This document shows positions 52,262-60,583 of a DNA stretch of 64,000 nt, piece after piece. The notes beneath the pieces were generated by a model, which searched no databases, was not told where the DNA came from, and saw only the letters and a list, made by a program, of their open reading frames with translations. Every line of letters begins with the position of its first letter. Positions within the stretch are counted from its first letter, which is position 1. The stretch is from the NCBI RefSeq assembly GCF_041240605.1, contig NZ_CP162487.1, positions 310,001 through 374,000 on the forward strand, given 5' to 3'. Source of the DNA: Xanthomonas sp. DAR 80977 (GTDB lineage: Bacteria > Pseudomonadota > Gammaproteobacteria > Xanthomonadales > Xanthomonadaceae). The position numbers were made by a program, and so were the translations under genes.

Positions 52262-54871
52262 TCAGGTGCCGCGCGGTTTCGCGCGATGGCTGGCGGTGGC
52301 GGTCCACGGGTCGTCCGGCCACGGGTGCCGGGGATAGCGGCCCTTCATCTCCTTCTTCACTTCCGGATAGGTGCTGGACCAGAAGTTGCGCAGGTCCTGG
52401 GTCACCTGCAGCGGACGCCCGCCGGGCGAGAGCAGGTGCAGCACCAGCGCCACGCGGCCGTCGGCGATGCGCGGGGTGTCGGCCAGGCCGAACAGTTCCT
52501 GCAGTTTCACCGCCAGCACCGGCGGCAGCGGCTGGCCGTCGTGGTCGAGCGCGTAGTCGATGCGCCGCTCCATGCCCGACGGCACCGTGATCCGCGTCGG
52601 CGCATGGCGATCGAGCGCCTGCCGCCGGTCCCACGGCAGCAGCGACTTCAGCGCCTCGCCGAGTTCGTCCTCGCCCAGCGCATCGAGCCGGGTCTTGCCG
52701 GCGAAGGCGGGGCGCAGCCAGTGTTCCAGGCCGTCCAGCAATGCCGCATCGCCGAGATCGGGCAGGCCCAGTTCGGGCATCCATGCGCGCAGCCCGGCCG
52801 CGCGGGCGCGCCATTGCGTCAGCGTCTCGCTCCAGGGCAGCGCCGCCAGGCCGAGTTCGCGCACCGCTTCGGTCAGCGCCGCCGCCGCGTGCGCCGGATC
52901 GACGCGGCCGGCCGGGCGGCTGTCGAGCACGATGCGGTCGAAGCGGGTTTCGCGCAGTGCGCTCAGCGCGCGCCGTTCGGGGTCCCAGCGCACCACGTCC
53001 TGCTGCACGAAGCGCTGCGGGAAATCGGCGCGCAGCCGCGCCTCGTCCACCGGCGCGGCGCGCAGCAGCAGCGCATCCTTGGCCTCGTAGCGCAATTCGG
53101 TGGCGACCAGCCACGGCTCGCCGCGCAGGTCGCTGTGGTCGAACAGGCGCGCGCTGCGGCCGTTGGCCAGCAGGTAGCGCAGCGGGTCGGCGGGATGCCG
53201 GGTGGCGATGCGGTCGGGGAAGGCGTGGGCGAGCAGGTCGCCGAGTTCGTGCGCCTCCACGCTGTCCGGCGCCGCGGCGTCGCTGCGCAGGCGCCGCCGC
53301 CACTGTTTCGCCGCCGCGTCGATCGCGGCCAGGCCGCCGCGGTTGGCGTCGTGCGGGGCGCGTCCGCGGCGGAACGCGGCCAGCGCGCGCCAGCGCGCCG
53401 CCAGCGCATCGCCGCCCTGGCGCAGCGGGTCGCGCGCCTCGACCAGCGCGGCCAGGTCGCAGGCCAGCGCCTGCGCGCGCGCGTCCGGCGCGGCCAGCAG
53501 CATCGCCGCCAGCCGCGGATGGGTGCCCAGCGCCAGCATGCGCCGGCCGCTGGCGGTGATCGCATGGTTCTCGCTCAAGGCGCCCAGCCGCTGCAGCAGT
53601 TCGCGCGCGGCGGCCAGCGCCCCGGCCGGCGGCGGATCGACGAAGCGCAGCGCGTCGCTGCCCCAGGCCGCCAGCTCCAGCGCCAGCCCGGCCAGTTCCA
53701 CCTGCAGGATTTCCGCGCGGCGCTGCGCCTCCAGCCGCTGCGATTGCGGCCACAGCCGGTAGGCCCAGCCCGAGGCGACGCGGCCGGCGCGGCCGGCGCG
53801 CTGGTCGGCCGAGGCCTGGGCGATGGCGGTCACGTCCAGCCGCGAGAAGCCGCTGTTGGGATCGTAGTGCGGCTCGCGCGCCAGCCCGGCATCGATCACC
53901 ACGCGCACGCCGGGCAGGGTCACCGAGGATTCGGCCACGTTGGTCGCCAGCACCACGCGCCGGCGGCCGTGCGGATCGGGCTGCAACACCCTGGCCTGCT
54001 GCTCGACCGGCAGCTCGCCATGCAACGGCAACACATCGACCCCGCTCCCTTCTTCCCCCGGGAGAAGCTGGCGCGCAGCGCCGGATGAGGGGCCGGCCGA
54101 GGCGGTGCCCGATGAAACGGCGCCAGACGCCGCATCGGGCGAGCGGTCCGACACGACCGTGGACTGCTCCAACGCCGCCTGCACCCGCGCGATCTCGCGC
54201 TGCCCGGGCAGGAACACCAGCACGTCGCCGGGATGCTGCTGCAGCGCGTGCTCGACCGCGCGGCGGGCCTGCGCTTCCAGCGCCTCCTCGCGCCGCGCGG
54301 GGAAGTGCGCGATGTCCACCGGATAGCTGCGGCCAGCACTGGACAGCCGTGGCGCGTCCAGGAACTGGGCCAGGCGCTCGCCGTCCAGCGTCGCCGACAT
54401 CACCACGATGCGCAGGTCCTCGCGCACCTGCGCCTGCACGTCCAGCGCCAGCGCCAGGCCCAGGTCGGCGGCCAGGTGGCGTTCGTGGAATTCGTCGAAC
54501 AGCAGCGCGCCGACGCCGTCGAGCATCGGGTCGTCCTGCAGCATTCGGGTCAGGATGCCCTCGGTGACCACCTCGATGCGGGTGCGCGCGGAGACCTTGT
54601 TCTCGAAGCGGATGCGGTAGCCCACGGTCTCGCCCGGCGCCTCGCCGCGCTGGCGGGCCATGAAGGTGGCGGCGCTGCGCGCGGCGACCCGGCGCGGCTC
54701 CAGCATCACGATGCGGCGGCCGTGCAGCCACGGCGCGTCCAGCAGCGCCGGCGGCACCTGGGTGGTCTTGCCGGCGCCGGGCGGGGCTTCCAGCACCAGC
54801 CGCGGATGCGCGGCGAGGCTGTCGCGGATCTGCGGCAGCAGCGGGTCGATCGGAAAAACGGGAGAGGCCAT
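52262..54871 (-). CDS. hrpB: ATP-dependent RNA helicase HrpB (DEAH-type)
   Basis: This is an 869-residue DEAH/RHA-type helicase. Walker A is APPGAGKTT (Lys35), motif II is DEFH, SAT appears as VMSATLDG and motif VI is QRAGRAGR. The C-terminal HrpB domain ends in FWSSTYPEVKKEMKGRYPRHPWPDDP. The name refers to the E. coli helicase and not to the type III secretion regulator. Within the helicase core an extra segment of about 35 residues (after EQSTVV, up to VDVLPLHG) is partly encoded by a repeat element at 54041-54092 that keeps the frame. The start at 54871 fits the family. Confidence 0.92.
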   Translation of the reverse strand: MASPVFPIDPLLPQIRDSLAAHPRLVLEAPPGAGKTTQVPPALLDAPWLHGRRIVMLEPRRVAARSAATFMARQRGEAPGETVGYRIRFENKVSARTRIEVVTEGILTRMLQDDPMLDGVGALLFDEFHERHLAADLGLALALDVQAQVREDLRIVVMSATLDGERLAQFLDAPRLSSAGRSYPVDIAHFPARREEALEAQARRAVEHALQQHPGDVLVFLPGQREIARVQAALEQSTVVSDRSPDAASGAVSSGTASAGPSSGAARQLLPGEEGSGVDVLPLHGELPVEQQARVLQPDPHGRRRVVLATNVAESSVTLPGVRVVIDAGLAREPHYDPNSGFSRLDVTAIAQASADQRAGRAGRVASGWAYRLWPQSQRLEAQRRAEILQVELAGLALELAAWGSDALRFVDPPPAGALAAARELLQRLGALSENHAITASGRRMLALGTHPRLAAMLLAAPDARAQALACDLAALVEARDPLRQGGDALAARWRALAAFRRGRAPHDANRGGLAAIDAAAKQWRRRLRSDAAAPDSVEAHELGDLLAHAFPDRIATRHPADPLRYLLANGRSARLFDHSDLRGEPWLVATELRYEAKDALLLRAAPVDEARLRADFPQRFVQQDVVRWDPERRALSALRETRFDRIVLDSRPAGRVDPAHAAAALTEAVRELGLAALPWSETLTQWRARAAGLRAWMPELGLPDLGDAALLDGLEHWLRPAFAGKTRLDALGEDELGEALKSLLPWDRRQALDRHAPTRITVPSGMERRIDYALDHDGQPLPPVLAVKLQELFGLADTPRIADGRVALVLHLLSPGGRPLQVTQDLRNFWSSTYPEVKKEMKGRYPRHPWPDDPWTATASHRAKPRGT
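54041..54092. repeat. REP-like element inside the hrpB coding region
   Basis: CTCCCTTCTTCCCCCGGGAG, then AAGCTGG, GCGCGCAGCGCC and GGATGAGGGG, matches the layout of xanthomonad intergenic repeats of the 'CTCCCTTCTCCC...GGGAGAAGG...GGATGAGGG' kind. Here it is translated (on the hrpB strand) into a piece of a low-complexity insertion. Two hairpins are visible in it. Confidence 0.6.
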
Positions 54872-54938
54872 CGGCCAAGGATACGGATCGGCCGCGCCGC
54901 TGTAGAGCGCGCGCATCTCGCGGGTAGCGCCGGCCCCG

Positions 54939-54944
54939 TACAAT
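54939..54944 (+). promoter_or_regulatory. -10 element (TACAAT) upstream of tatD
   Basis: TACAAT lies 37 bases upstream of the tatD ATG in the divergent hrpB/tatD region and fits a sigma-70 -10 box. The -35 box is not clear. Confidence 0.4.
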
Positions 54945-54981
54945 CTCCCGCTTTCCTGCCCGGCTTCCTCGGCATCTCCGC

Positions 54982-55779
54982 ATGACTCTGATCGATATCG
55001 GCGCCAACCTCACCCACGACTCCTTCGATCGCGACCGCGACGCGGTGCTGCAGCGCGCGCGCGATGCCGGCGTGGCGCAACTGGTGGTCACCGGCGCCAG
55101 CCGCGAGCACTCGCCGCTGGCGTTGCAGCTGGCGCAACGGCATCCCGGCTTCCTCTACGCCACCGCCGGCGTGCATCCGCACCACGCGCTCGAGTACACC
55201 GCCGAATGCGACGCCGAACTGCGCGCGCTGCACGCGCATGCCGAGGTGGTGGCGGTGGGCGAGTGCGGGCTGGACTACTTCCGCGATCTGGCGCCGCGCC
55301 CGGCGCAGCACCGCGCGTTCGAGCGGCAGCTGCAGCTGGCGGCCGACACCGGCAAGCCGCTGTTCCTGCACCAGCGCGACGCGCATGCGGACTTCCTGGC
55401 GTTGATGCGCCAGTTCGACGGCAAGCTCGGCCCGGCGGTGGTGCATTGCTTCACCGGCACGCGCGAGGAACTGTTCGACTACCTGGACCGCGACTGGCAC
55501 ATCGGCATCACCGGCTGGCTGTGCGACGAACGCCGCGGCGCGCATCTGCGCGAGCTGGTCAGGAACATCCCCGCCGCGCGGTTGATGATCGAGACCGATG
55601 CGCCGTACCTGCTGCCGCGCACGCTCAAGCCGCTGCCGAAGGACCGGCGCAACGAGCCGGCATTCCTGGCGCATATCGTCGAGGAGCTGGCGCGCGACCG
55701 CGGCGAGGACATGGCGGCGACCGCGGCGGCGACCACCGCCACCGCGCGCGGGTTCTTCCGCTTGCCCGACGCCGCGTGA
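54982..55779 (+). CDS. tatD: TatD-family metal-dependent hydrolase/DNase
   Basis: This is a 265-residue TIM-barrel hydrolase of the TatD family. The metal-binding pattern is visible: ID-I-G-x-N-L at the start, GVHPHH (about 63-68), VGECGLDYF (about 92-100), FLHQRDAH and HCFTGT, and ETDAPYLLPR near the C-terminus. TatD enzymes are 3'-5' exonucleases linked with DNA repair and quality control; despite the name they are not part of the Tat translocon. It stands alone, divergent from hrpB, and is followed by a perfect 68-bp palindrome. Confidence 0.92.
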   Translation: MTLIDIGANLTHDSFDRDRDAVLQRARDAGVAQLVVTGASREHSPLALQLAQRHPGFLYATAGVHPHHALEYTAECDAELRALHAHAEVVAVGECGLDYFRDLAPRPAQHRAFERQLQLAADTGKPLFLHQRDAHADFLALMRQFDGKLGPAVVHCFTGTREELFDYLDRDWHIGITGWLCDERRGAHLRELVRNIPAARLMIETDAPYLLPRTLKPLPKDRRNEPAFLAHIVEELARDRGEDMAATAAATTATARGFFRLPDAA

Positions 55780-55882
55780 GCGCAGTCCGCCGCCCGGCTG
55801 CGGCTATCGCCGTTGTGCGTGGCGATGCGCCTCTGTCCTGCGAGGACCGAATTGATCGCGGTCGGTTGCGCTGGCGATGTCT

Positions 55883-55950
55883 TGTAGGAGCGGCTTCAGC
55901 CGCGACGGGCGTTACCGGTAACGCCCGTCGCGGCTGAAGCCGCTCCTACA
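55883..55950. repeat. Perfect 68-bp palindrome of the REP-like family
   Basis: Arms of 34 bases (beginning TGTAGGAGCGGCTTCAGCCG) meet with no spacer at TTACCGGTAA, and every base pairs by eye. It is the most intact member of the repeat family in this window and lies between the convergent tatD and PsiE-like genes. Confidence 0.92.
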
Positions 55951-55996
55951 GGGGCATGGCCTGCGTAGCGCCGGCTTTCCGTGACGCGGATCGGCG

Positions 55997-56509
55997 CTAT
56001 TCGATCTGCGCGTCCTCGCGCTTGGCCTCGGCCATCGCTTCCGGTTCCAGTTCCTCGGCGCTGCGGTTGAGCTTGACGAACACGCCCCAGGCGATCAGCA
56101 GTAGCGCCGCGCACAGGCCGACCGCGGTGGCGTAGGGCAGCTTGGCCGGGTCGTCGTGCATCAGTTCGAACACCGAGACCAGCGTCTCGATCGCCAGCGC
56201 GATGACGATGACCACGAAGAACCGCGACAGGTAGCGGCGCACGCGCGTGGGGCCGCTGATCTTGACGTCGCGCTGCACTTCTTCCTCGAAGATGGTCTGG
56301 CCCAGTTCCAGCGTCACCAGCGCCACGGTGAGCAGGCCGATCGCCTCCAGCACCACGTTGAAGCGGTCGCGGATCACCAGGTCGCCGCCGGGGGTGAGGC
56401 CGTGCCACAGCTCCAGCACCGCCATCGCCACCAGGCCGGCGGCGCACAGCAGGAACAGCAGGATGATCAGGAAATGGCCGCCGCGGAATAGTTTTTCCAT
56501 GAACTTCAT
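55997..56509 (-). CDS. PsiE-like integral membrane protein
   Basis: This 170-residue protein has four hydrophobic helices (about 12-34, 53-70, 91-112 and 124-145) and the pattern VLEAIGLLTVALVTLELGQT followed by RYLSRFFVVIVIALAIETLV, like the phosphate-starvation-inducible PsiE family. No enzymatic motif is visible. It is monocistronic. I cannot see a Pho box. Its role is unknown. Confidence 0.65.
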   Translation of the reverse strand: MKFMEKLFRGGHFLIILLFLLCAAGLVAMAVLELWHGLTPGGDLVIRDRFNVVLEAIGLLTVALVTLELGQTIFEEEVQRDVKISGPTRVRRYLSRFFVVIVIALAIETLVSVFELMHDDPAKLPYATAVGLCAALLLIAWGVFVKLNRSAEELEPEAMAEAKREDAQIE

Positions 56510-57004
56510 CGCCGCTCGCCGTGGTCAGGTCGGCGAGCATAGGCGGGGCGGGCGTCAGCGGCGCGCGAAGAGGCGCGATGGACGGGGCACACCTGCCGCA
56601 GCCGAGGACTCCCAGGCACGCAATGCGTTCCGCGGTGCCCGGAGGCGGCTGCCGCCTGGCGGATTGCGCTGCCCGGTCAGGCTGATCAGGGGATTGCAGC
56701 GGCGGCGGATGGCCTCGGGCATCGGCTTCGGCGCGTCCTCGCGGCCCCGGTGACCGGAGTAAGTGCCTGTCGCGGTTGCAACCACTCCTGCACGCGCGAT
56801 GGCAGGCCGGGCGGGGTGCGTTGTGGGAGGGACTTCAGTCCCGACGCGTGTCGGCCGGACAGCGCCATGGCGACGCGTGTCGCGGCCGGGCCCGCCCGCA
56901 CCACACGCATGCCGGCGCATGGCGGTGCGCCGGAGGGCCTGCAGAGCGTAAGCCGCCCCGCTGCGAGGCGCGTCGCTGTGGCGGCGTCGCCCGCCGCCAT
57001 GCCT
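56510..57004. other. Intergenic region with a REP-like hairpin
   Basis: No gene is supported in these 495 bases. A hairpin of the GTGGGAGGGACTTCAGTCCC subtype is at 56823-56846. The leftward PsiE-like gene starts at one side and panE ends at the other, so the region includes a promoter and a transcript end. Confidence 0.5.
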
Positions 57005-57949
57005 TCAGCCTGGCGCCAACCCGGCCTGGTAAGCCTGCAGGTGGCAGTACGCGGCCAGCAGCCACGGTGCGGCATGGCCGGCGGCGCGGGCGCGGGCCAG
57101 CATGTCGCCGACGATGTGCTGCGCTTCCACCTGCTGCCCGGCTTCCAGGTCGCGCAGCATCGACGCCTTCATCGGCGAGCCGGGCTGGGTCAGCAACTGC
57201 AGCGCGTTGGCCTGCGCCGCTTCCGGCACCGGTTCGCCCGCGGCGGCGGCGACCGCCGTGCATTCGGCATACAGCCCGCGCAGCAGCGCCACGCCGTCGT
57301 CGCTGGCGACTATGCGGCCGGTCGGCGCGCGCATCAGGCAGGTGGCCGCGGCCAGCGCGGTCAGGAAGGTGTACTTGATCCACTGCTCCTGCGCGATCCG
57401 CGGCGCGGCCAGGTGGTCGATGCCGGCCTGCGCGCAGGCCGCGGCCAGATCGCGCACGCGCGCGCTGTCGGCGCCGCGCCCGTCGCGCTCGCCGAAGGTC
57501 AGCGAGGCCGGCTTGGCCAGGTGCTCGATGGCGCCGTCCGCGCCCAGCGTGGCGCTGATGAAGCACAGGCCGCCGAGCACGCGGTCGGCGCCGAAGCGCG
57601 CGTCCAGCACCGGATAGTGGCGCAGGCCGTTGAGGATCGGCAGCAGCGTGGTGCCGGGGCCCATCGCCGGCGCCAGCGCGTCCAGCGCGCTGTCCAGGTC
57701 GTAGGCCTTGCAGCTGAGGATCGCCAGGTCGAACGGGCGCGCCGCGGCCGCGGCGGGCAGCGTGTCGGCGGTCAGGGTGGCCACCGCGATGTCGGCATCG
57801 CCGCGCGGGCTGCGGATGCGCAGCCCGTCGCGCTGCAAGCGTTCGGCCCGCGCCGGGCGGACCAGGAAGGTGACGTCGGCGCCGGCCTGGGCCAGGCGTC
57901 CGCCGAAGTAGCCGCCGGTCGCGCCGGCGCCGAGGATCAGGATGCGCAT
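57005..57949 (-). CDS. panE: 2-dehydropantoate 2-reductase
   Basis: This 314-residue ketopantoate reductase reduces 2-dehydropantoate to pantoate in coenzyme A synthesis. The NADPH-binding GAGATGGYFG is at the N-terminus, and the C-terminal domain has the KYTFLTALAAATCLMRAP block with the expected Lys and Ser/Thr substrate residues. It is 31 bases downstream of the last tad-cluster gene and read in the same direction, so it may be reached by the tad transcript, although it is functionally unrelated. The family also includes paralogues acting on other 2-oxo acids. Confidence 0.87.
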   Translation of the reverse strand: MRILILGAGATGGYFGGRLAQAGADVTFLVRPARAERLQRDGLRIRSPRGDADIAVATLTADTLPAAAAARPFDLAILSCKAYDLDSALDALAPAMGPGTTLLPILNGLRHYPVLDARFGADRVLGGLCFISATLGADGAIEHLAKPASLTFGERDGRGADSARVRDLAAACAQAGIDHLAAPRIAQEQWIKYTFLTALAAATCLMRAPTGRIVASDDGVALLRGLYAECTAVAAAAGEPVPEAAQANALQLLTQPGSPMKASMLRDLEAGQQVEAQHIVGDMLARARAAGHAAPWLLAAYCHLQAYQAGLAPG

Positions 57950-57980
57950 GCGCCGATGGTAGCAGCGGCGCCGGCTGGGT

Positions 57981-58634
57981 TCAGCGCCGCGGCGCGGGCG
58001 TGCCCGGCGTGCGCAAGCCTTCCGGCGGCTCGAAGGCGTCTGCAGGCACGGGTTCGTAGCTGACCGTGTCCACGCGCAGGCTGCGTTCGTCGCGTCGGTT
58101 CCCGATGCGGCCGCGGTAGCCGAGCAACAGGCCGTTGCCGTCCAGCCACAGCGTGCCGGTGGTGGTCCCGTCGGGTCCTTGCGTGGCGGATTGGTAGCGC
58201 CAGCCCGCGGCGAGGCGGCCGGCGATGAACTCCCCGGGCGCCGGCGCGCAACGCCCGCCGATCCGTGCGCAGGGGTCCTTGGGGTCGTACCAGTAAGGCC
58301 CGCTGGCGTCGGCGACCGGAAGCCGGTAGTCGCCGGAGCGGCTGATCAGCCAGGCGCGGCCGCGGGTGCCGGGGGCGACCAGGTAGGCGTCGGGCGCGTG
58401 CGCGCCGACGAAGTCGATGCGGATCGCTTCGCCACGCAGGCGCACCTCCACCTGGACCGAGTCGCCGGCCTGCTTCGGACCCAGCGGACCGAAGCCGTAC
58501 GCGCGTCCCTGCAGCCTGGCCTGCGGCGGCGGTGGCCCTTCTGCCGCCGCGTCCGTCGCTTGGGACCGCGACGGGGCACTGACGAGGCACAGCGTGCCGG
58601 CCAGCAACGCCGCGGCCAGCCGTTCAGCGCGCAA
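57981..58634 (-). CDS. Exported protein of unknown function in the tad operon
   Basis: This 217-residue protein has a signal peptide (cleavage near SRSQA, residue 25) and a beta-rich domain with no motif I recognise. It contains a Cys pair (DPCARIGGRC). Its start overlaps the end of the TadE-like gene by 11 bases, which places it in the tad operon. It may be a periplasmic accessory protein of the pilus system. The sequence is conserved enough in coding pattern to be real. Confidence 0.65.
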   Translation of the reverse strand: MRAERLAAALLAGTLCLVSAPSRSQATDAAAEGPPPPQARLQGRAYGFGPLGPKQAGDSVQVEVRLRGEAIRIDFVGAHAPDAYLVAPGTRGRAWLISRSGDYRLPVADASGPYWYDPKDPCARIGGRCAPAPGEFIAGRLAAGWRYQSATQGPDGTTTGTLWLDGNGLLLGYRGRIGNRRDERSLRVDTVSYEPVPADAFEPPEGLRTPGTPAPRR

Positions 58635-59304
58635 GGTTGCCGCTGTCGTAGATGGGCGACTGCATGCGCACCACCGCGTAGGACTCGATCGGCATGCGGC
58701 GATGGCCGCTGATCGGCTCCTCGATCAACATCGAGACCGGCCGATAGCTTTCGCCGCCGCTGACCAGATCCGACAGGCCGACGATGACGCGGTCGACGAA
58801 CGGCACGATCAGCGGCATCTGGTAGGTGACCTTGATCTTCAGGATGTTGGCGTCCTGCACGTTGACCTGGCTGCCGCCGATGTTGGCGTTGCGGAACGCC
58901 AGGCTGTCGTTGGGCAGCGCGTAACGGCCATCGTACTGGCGTTCGCGGAATTCGTTGAAGGCCGCGCGCGTCGGCGAGATCACTTCGATCTTGGAGAAGA
59001 TCAGCACCTCGGTCAGCTTGATCTTCTGCTTGGTGAGCAGTGCGTTGGCGGTGTCCGGCGACTGCACGAACAGCGGCGTCAGGCCGCCGGCGAGCGCGTC
59101 CTGCATGTCGCCCCGCTTCACCCCGCTCACCGCGCCGGCGCGCGCCGCCTGGAACGTGGCGTAGTCCAGCACGGTCTTGGCGCGATAGATCAGGATGAAC
59201 TGGAAGATCACCAGCACCAGGAACAGGAAGGTGGGCACCACCACGCAGAACTCGACCAGGGACTGGCCGCGTTGCCGGCGCGGCACGTGACGCAATGCGT
59301 TCAT
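58624..59304 (-). CDS. TadE/TadG-like pseudopilin
   Basis: This 226-residue protein has the TadE-type N-terminus RRQRGQSLVEFCVVVPTFLF, with the Glu of the prepilin-like motif, and one membrane helix (about residues 19-41). A periplasmic region follows that is longer than in minimal TadE and rather TadG-like. Such proteins are minor pilins of Flp pili. The start at 59304 overlaps the DUF192 stop by four bases (ATGA). No Cys pair is needed for this family. Confidence 0.82.
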   Translation of the reverse strand: MNALRHVPRRQRGQSLVEFCVVVPTFLFLVLVIFQFILIYRAKTVLDYATFQAARAGAVSGVKRGDMQDALAGGLTPLFVQSPDTANALLTKQKIKLTEVLIFSKIEVISPTRAAFNEFRERQYDGRYALPNDSLAFRNANIGGSQVNVQDANILKIKVTYQMPLIVPFVDRVIVGLSDLVSGGESYRPVSMLIEEPISGHRRMPIESYAVVRMQSPIYDSGNLAR

Positions 59305-59696
59305 GGACGTTCTCCTGCAAGCGCGGTCGGTCGGGATGCGGCGGAAGCTTCGGCCGGCCACCAGGCCAGGCGCTCGCCGCGCGTCGGTTGCAGCGCCTGC
59401 AGGCTGCCTGCCGCCAGTTCCAGCGTGGCGTGCGCGCGCAGGCAGGCGGCGCCGCGCCAGGGCCTGATGCGCTCGCGCCACTCCAGCACATGGCCGTCGC
59501 GGTCGAAGAACAGCAGGTCCAGCGGGTAGCCCATGGCGAAGGTGTGCACGCTGTTGCAGGGCTCGATCAACAGGCCCTGGCCGGACTGCAGCGGCGCGCG
59601 CCCGAGCAGGCCGCGCAGGCGCAGCCACCAGGTGTCGGCGCGCCACACGCTGTGCAGCAGCACCTCGCCATCGCGGCGCAGCGTGCCGCACCTCAC
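59301..59696 (-). CDS. DUF192-domain protein embedded in the tad operon
   Basis: This 131-residue protein matches DUF192 by ARAPLQSGQGLLIEPCNSVHTFAMGYPLDLLFFD (positions about 35-70), the I-x-P-C-x-x-V-H-T-F-x-M core, and a C-terminal ATLELAAG motif. It most likely starts at a GTG at 59696 that overlaps the tadC stop (GTGA), and its own stop overlaps the TadE start. The function of DUF192 is unknown; here no signal peptide is present, so it may be cytoplasmic. The double four-base overlap argues for a real role in the Tad system. Confidence 0.8.
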   Translation of the reverse strand: MRCGTLRRDGEVLLHSVWRADTWWLRLRGLLGRAPLQSGQGLLIEPCNSVHTFAMGYPLDLLFFDRDGHVLEWRERIRPWRGAACLRAHATLELAAGSLQALQPTRGERLAWWPAEASAASRPTALAGERP

Positions 59697-60583
59697 AGGA
59701 TCCCCTGCTGCTTCATCTGCAGATAGATGAAATAGGCCAGCACCACGAAGATCAGCGGGAAGAAGAACAGCACCAGCGGCAGCATCATCTTCACCGGGGC
59801 TTCCAGGGCCAGTTTCTCGGCGCGCAGGAAGCGTTCCTCGCGGCGCTGCATGGCCTGCGAGCGCAGCGTTTCGCTGAGGCTGGCGCCGACCCGGTCGGCC
59901 TGGATCAGCGCGCTGGTGAAGTTGGAGATCTGCGAGATGTCCATGCGGTCGGCCATGCGCCGCAGCGCCTCGGCGCGCGGCAGGCCGGCGCGCAGGTCGC
60001 GCAGCATCCGCGAGAACTCCTGCGACAGCGGTCCGGGCGGGCCTTTCTGCACCGATTGTTCGATGGCCCCGGTGATGTTCAGGCCGGCCTCCACCGCCAT
60101 GGTGATGAAGTCCAGGAACGTCGGCAGGTCGCGCACGACGTGCTTGCTGCGCTGCTTGCGCCGTTCGCCCAGCCACAGCGTCGGATACATCCAGCCCAGC
60201 GGGATGCCGAACAGCAGGCACATCGACAGCGCGCCCATGCTGAACTTGCCCAGCAGCATCACGATGACGGCGAACACCACGCTGACCGCGCAGGCGGCGA
60301 CGATGCGCGTGCCGTACAGCTCCTCCGGCGTCAGCACGAAGTCCTGCCCGGCCGACTGCAGGCTGCGATGCGCGCGTTCCAGTTGCGCGGACTTGAGCCG
60401 CGGGCCGACCAGGTGCGTGGCCGCGGTGACCAGCGGCCACAGCAGGCGCAATGCCGAGGGCAGCGGATCCTGGTAGTTGCGATCGTCCTGCGGCACCGCC
60501 TGCAGCAGCCCGCGCAGCGCGAACATCACCAGGCCAACGGCGGCCAGCGCCAGCAGCGCGACCAGGGCGAGCATCCAGTTCAT
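59693..60583 (-). CDS. tadC: Tad pilus inner-membrane protein TadC
   Basis: This 296-residue type II secretion F-domain protein has hydrophobic helices at the N-terminus (about 4-24), in the middle (VVFAVIVMLLGKF region) and at the C-terminus (MMLPLVLFFFPLIFVVLAYF). The T2SSF core includes LPTFLDFITMAVEAGLNITG and IQADRVGASLSETLR. With TadB it forms the inner-membrane platform of Flp pilus assembly. It starts at 60583 with a four-base overlap with tadB. Confidence 0.9.
   Translation of the reverse strand: MNWMLALVALLALAAVGLVMFALRGLLQAVPQDDRNYQDPLPSALRLLWPLVTAATHLVGPRLKSAQLERAHRSLQSAGQDFVLTPEELYGTRIVAACAVSVVFAVIVMLLGKFSMGALSMCLLFGIPLGWMYPTLWLGERRKQRSKHVVRDLPTFLDFITMAVEAGLNITGAIEQSVQKGPPGPLSQEFSRMLRDLRAGLPRAEALRRMADRMDISQISNFTSALIQADRVGASLSETLRSQAMQRREERFLRAEKLALEAPVKMMLPLVLFFFPLIFVVLAYFIYLQMKQQGIL

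Noticed and set aside
52262..54871. HrpB as type III secretion regulator
   Set aside because: The protein has Walker A, DEFH and QRAGRAGR motifs and is the RNA helicase of the same name.
54982..55779. TatD as a Tat translocon component
   Set aside because: The family is a metal-dependent DNase and is not needed for Tat export; no tatABC gene is near.
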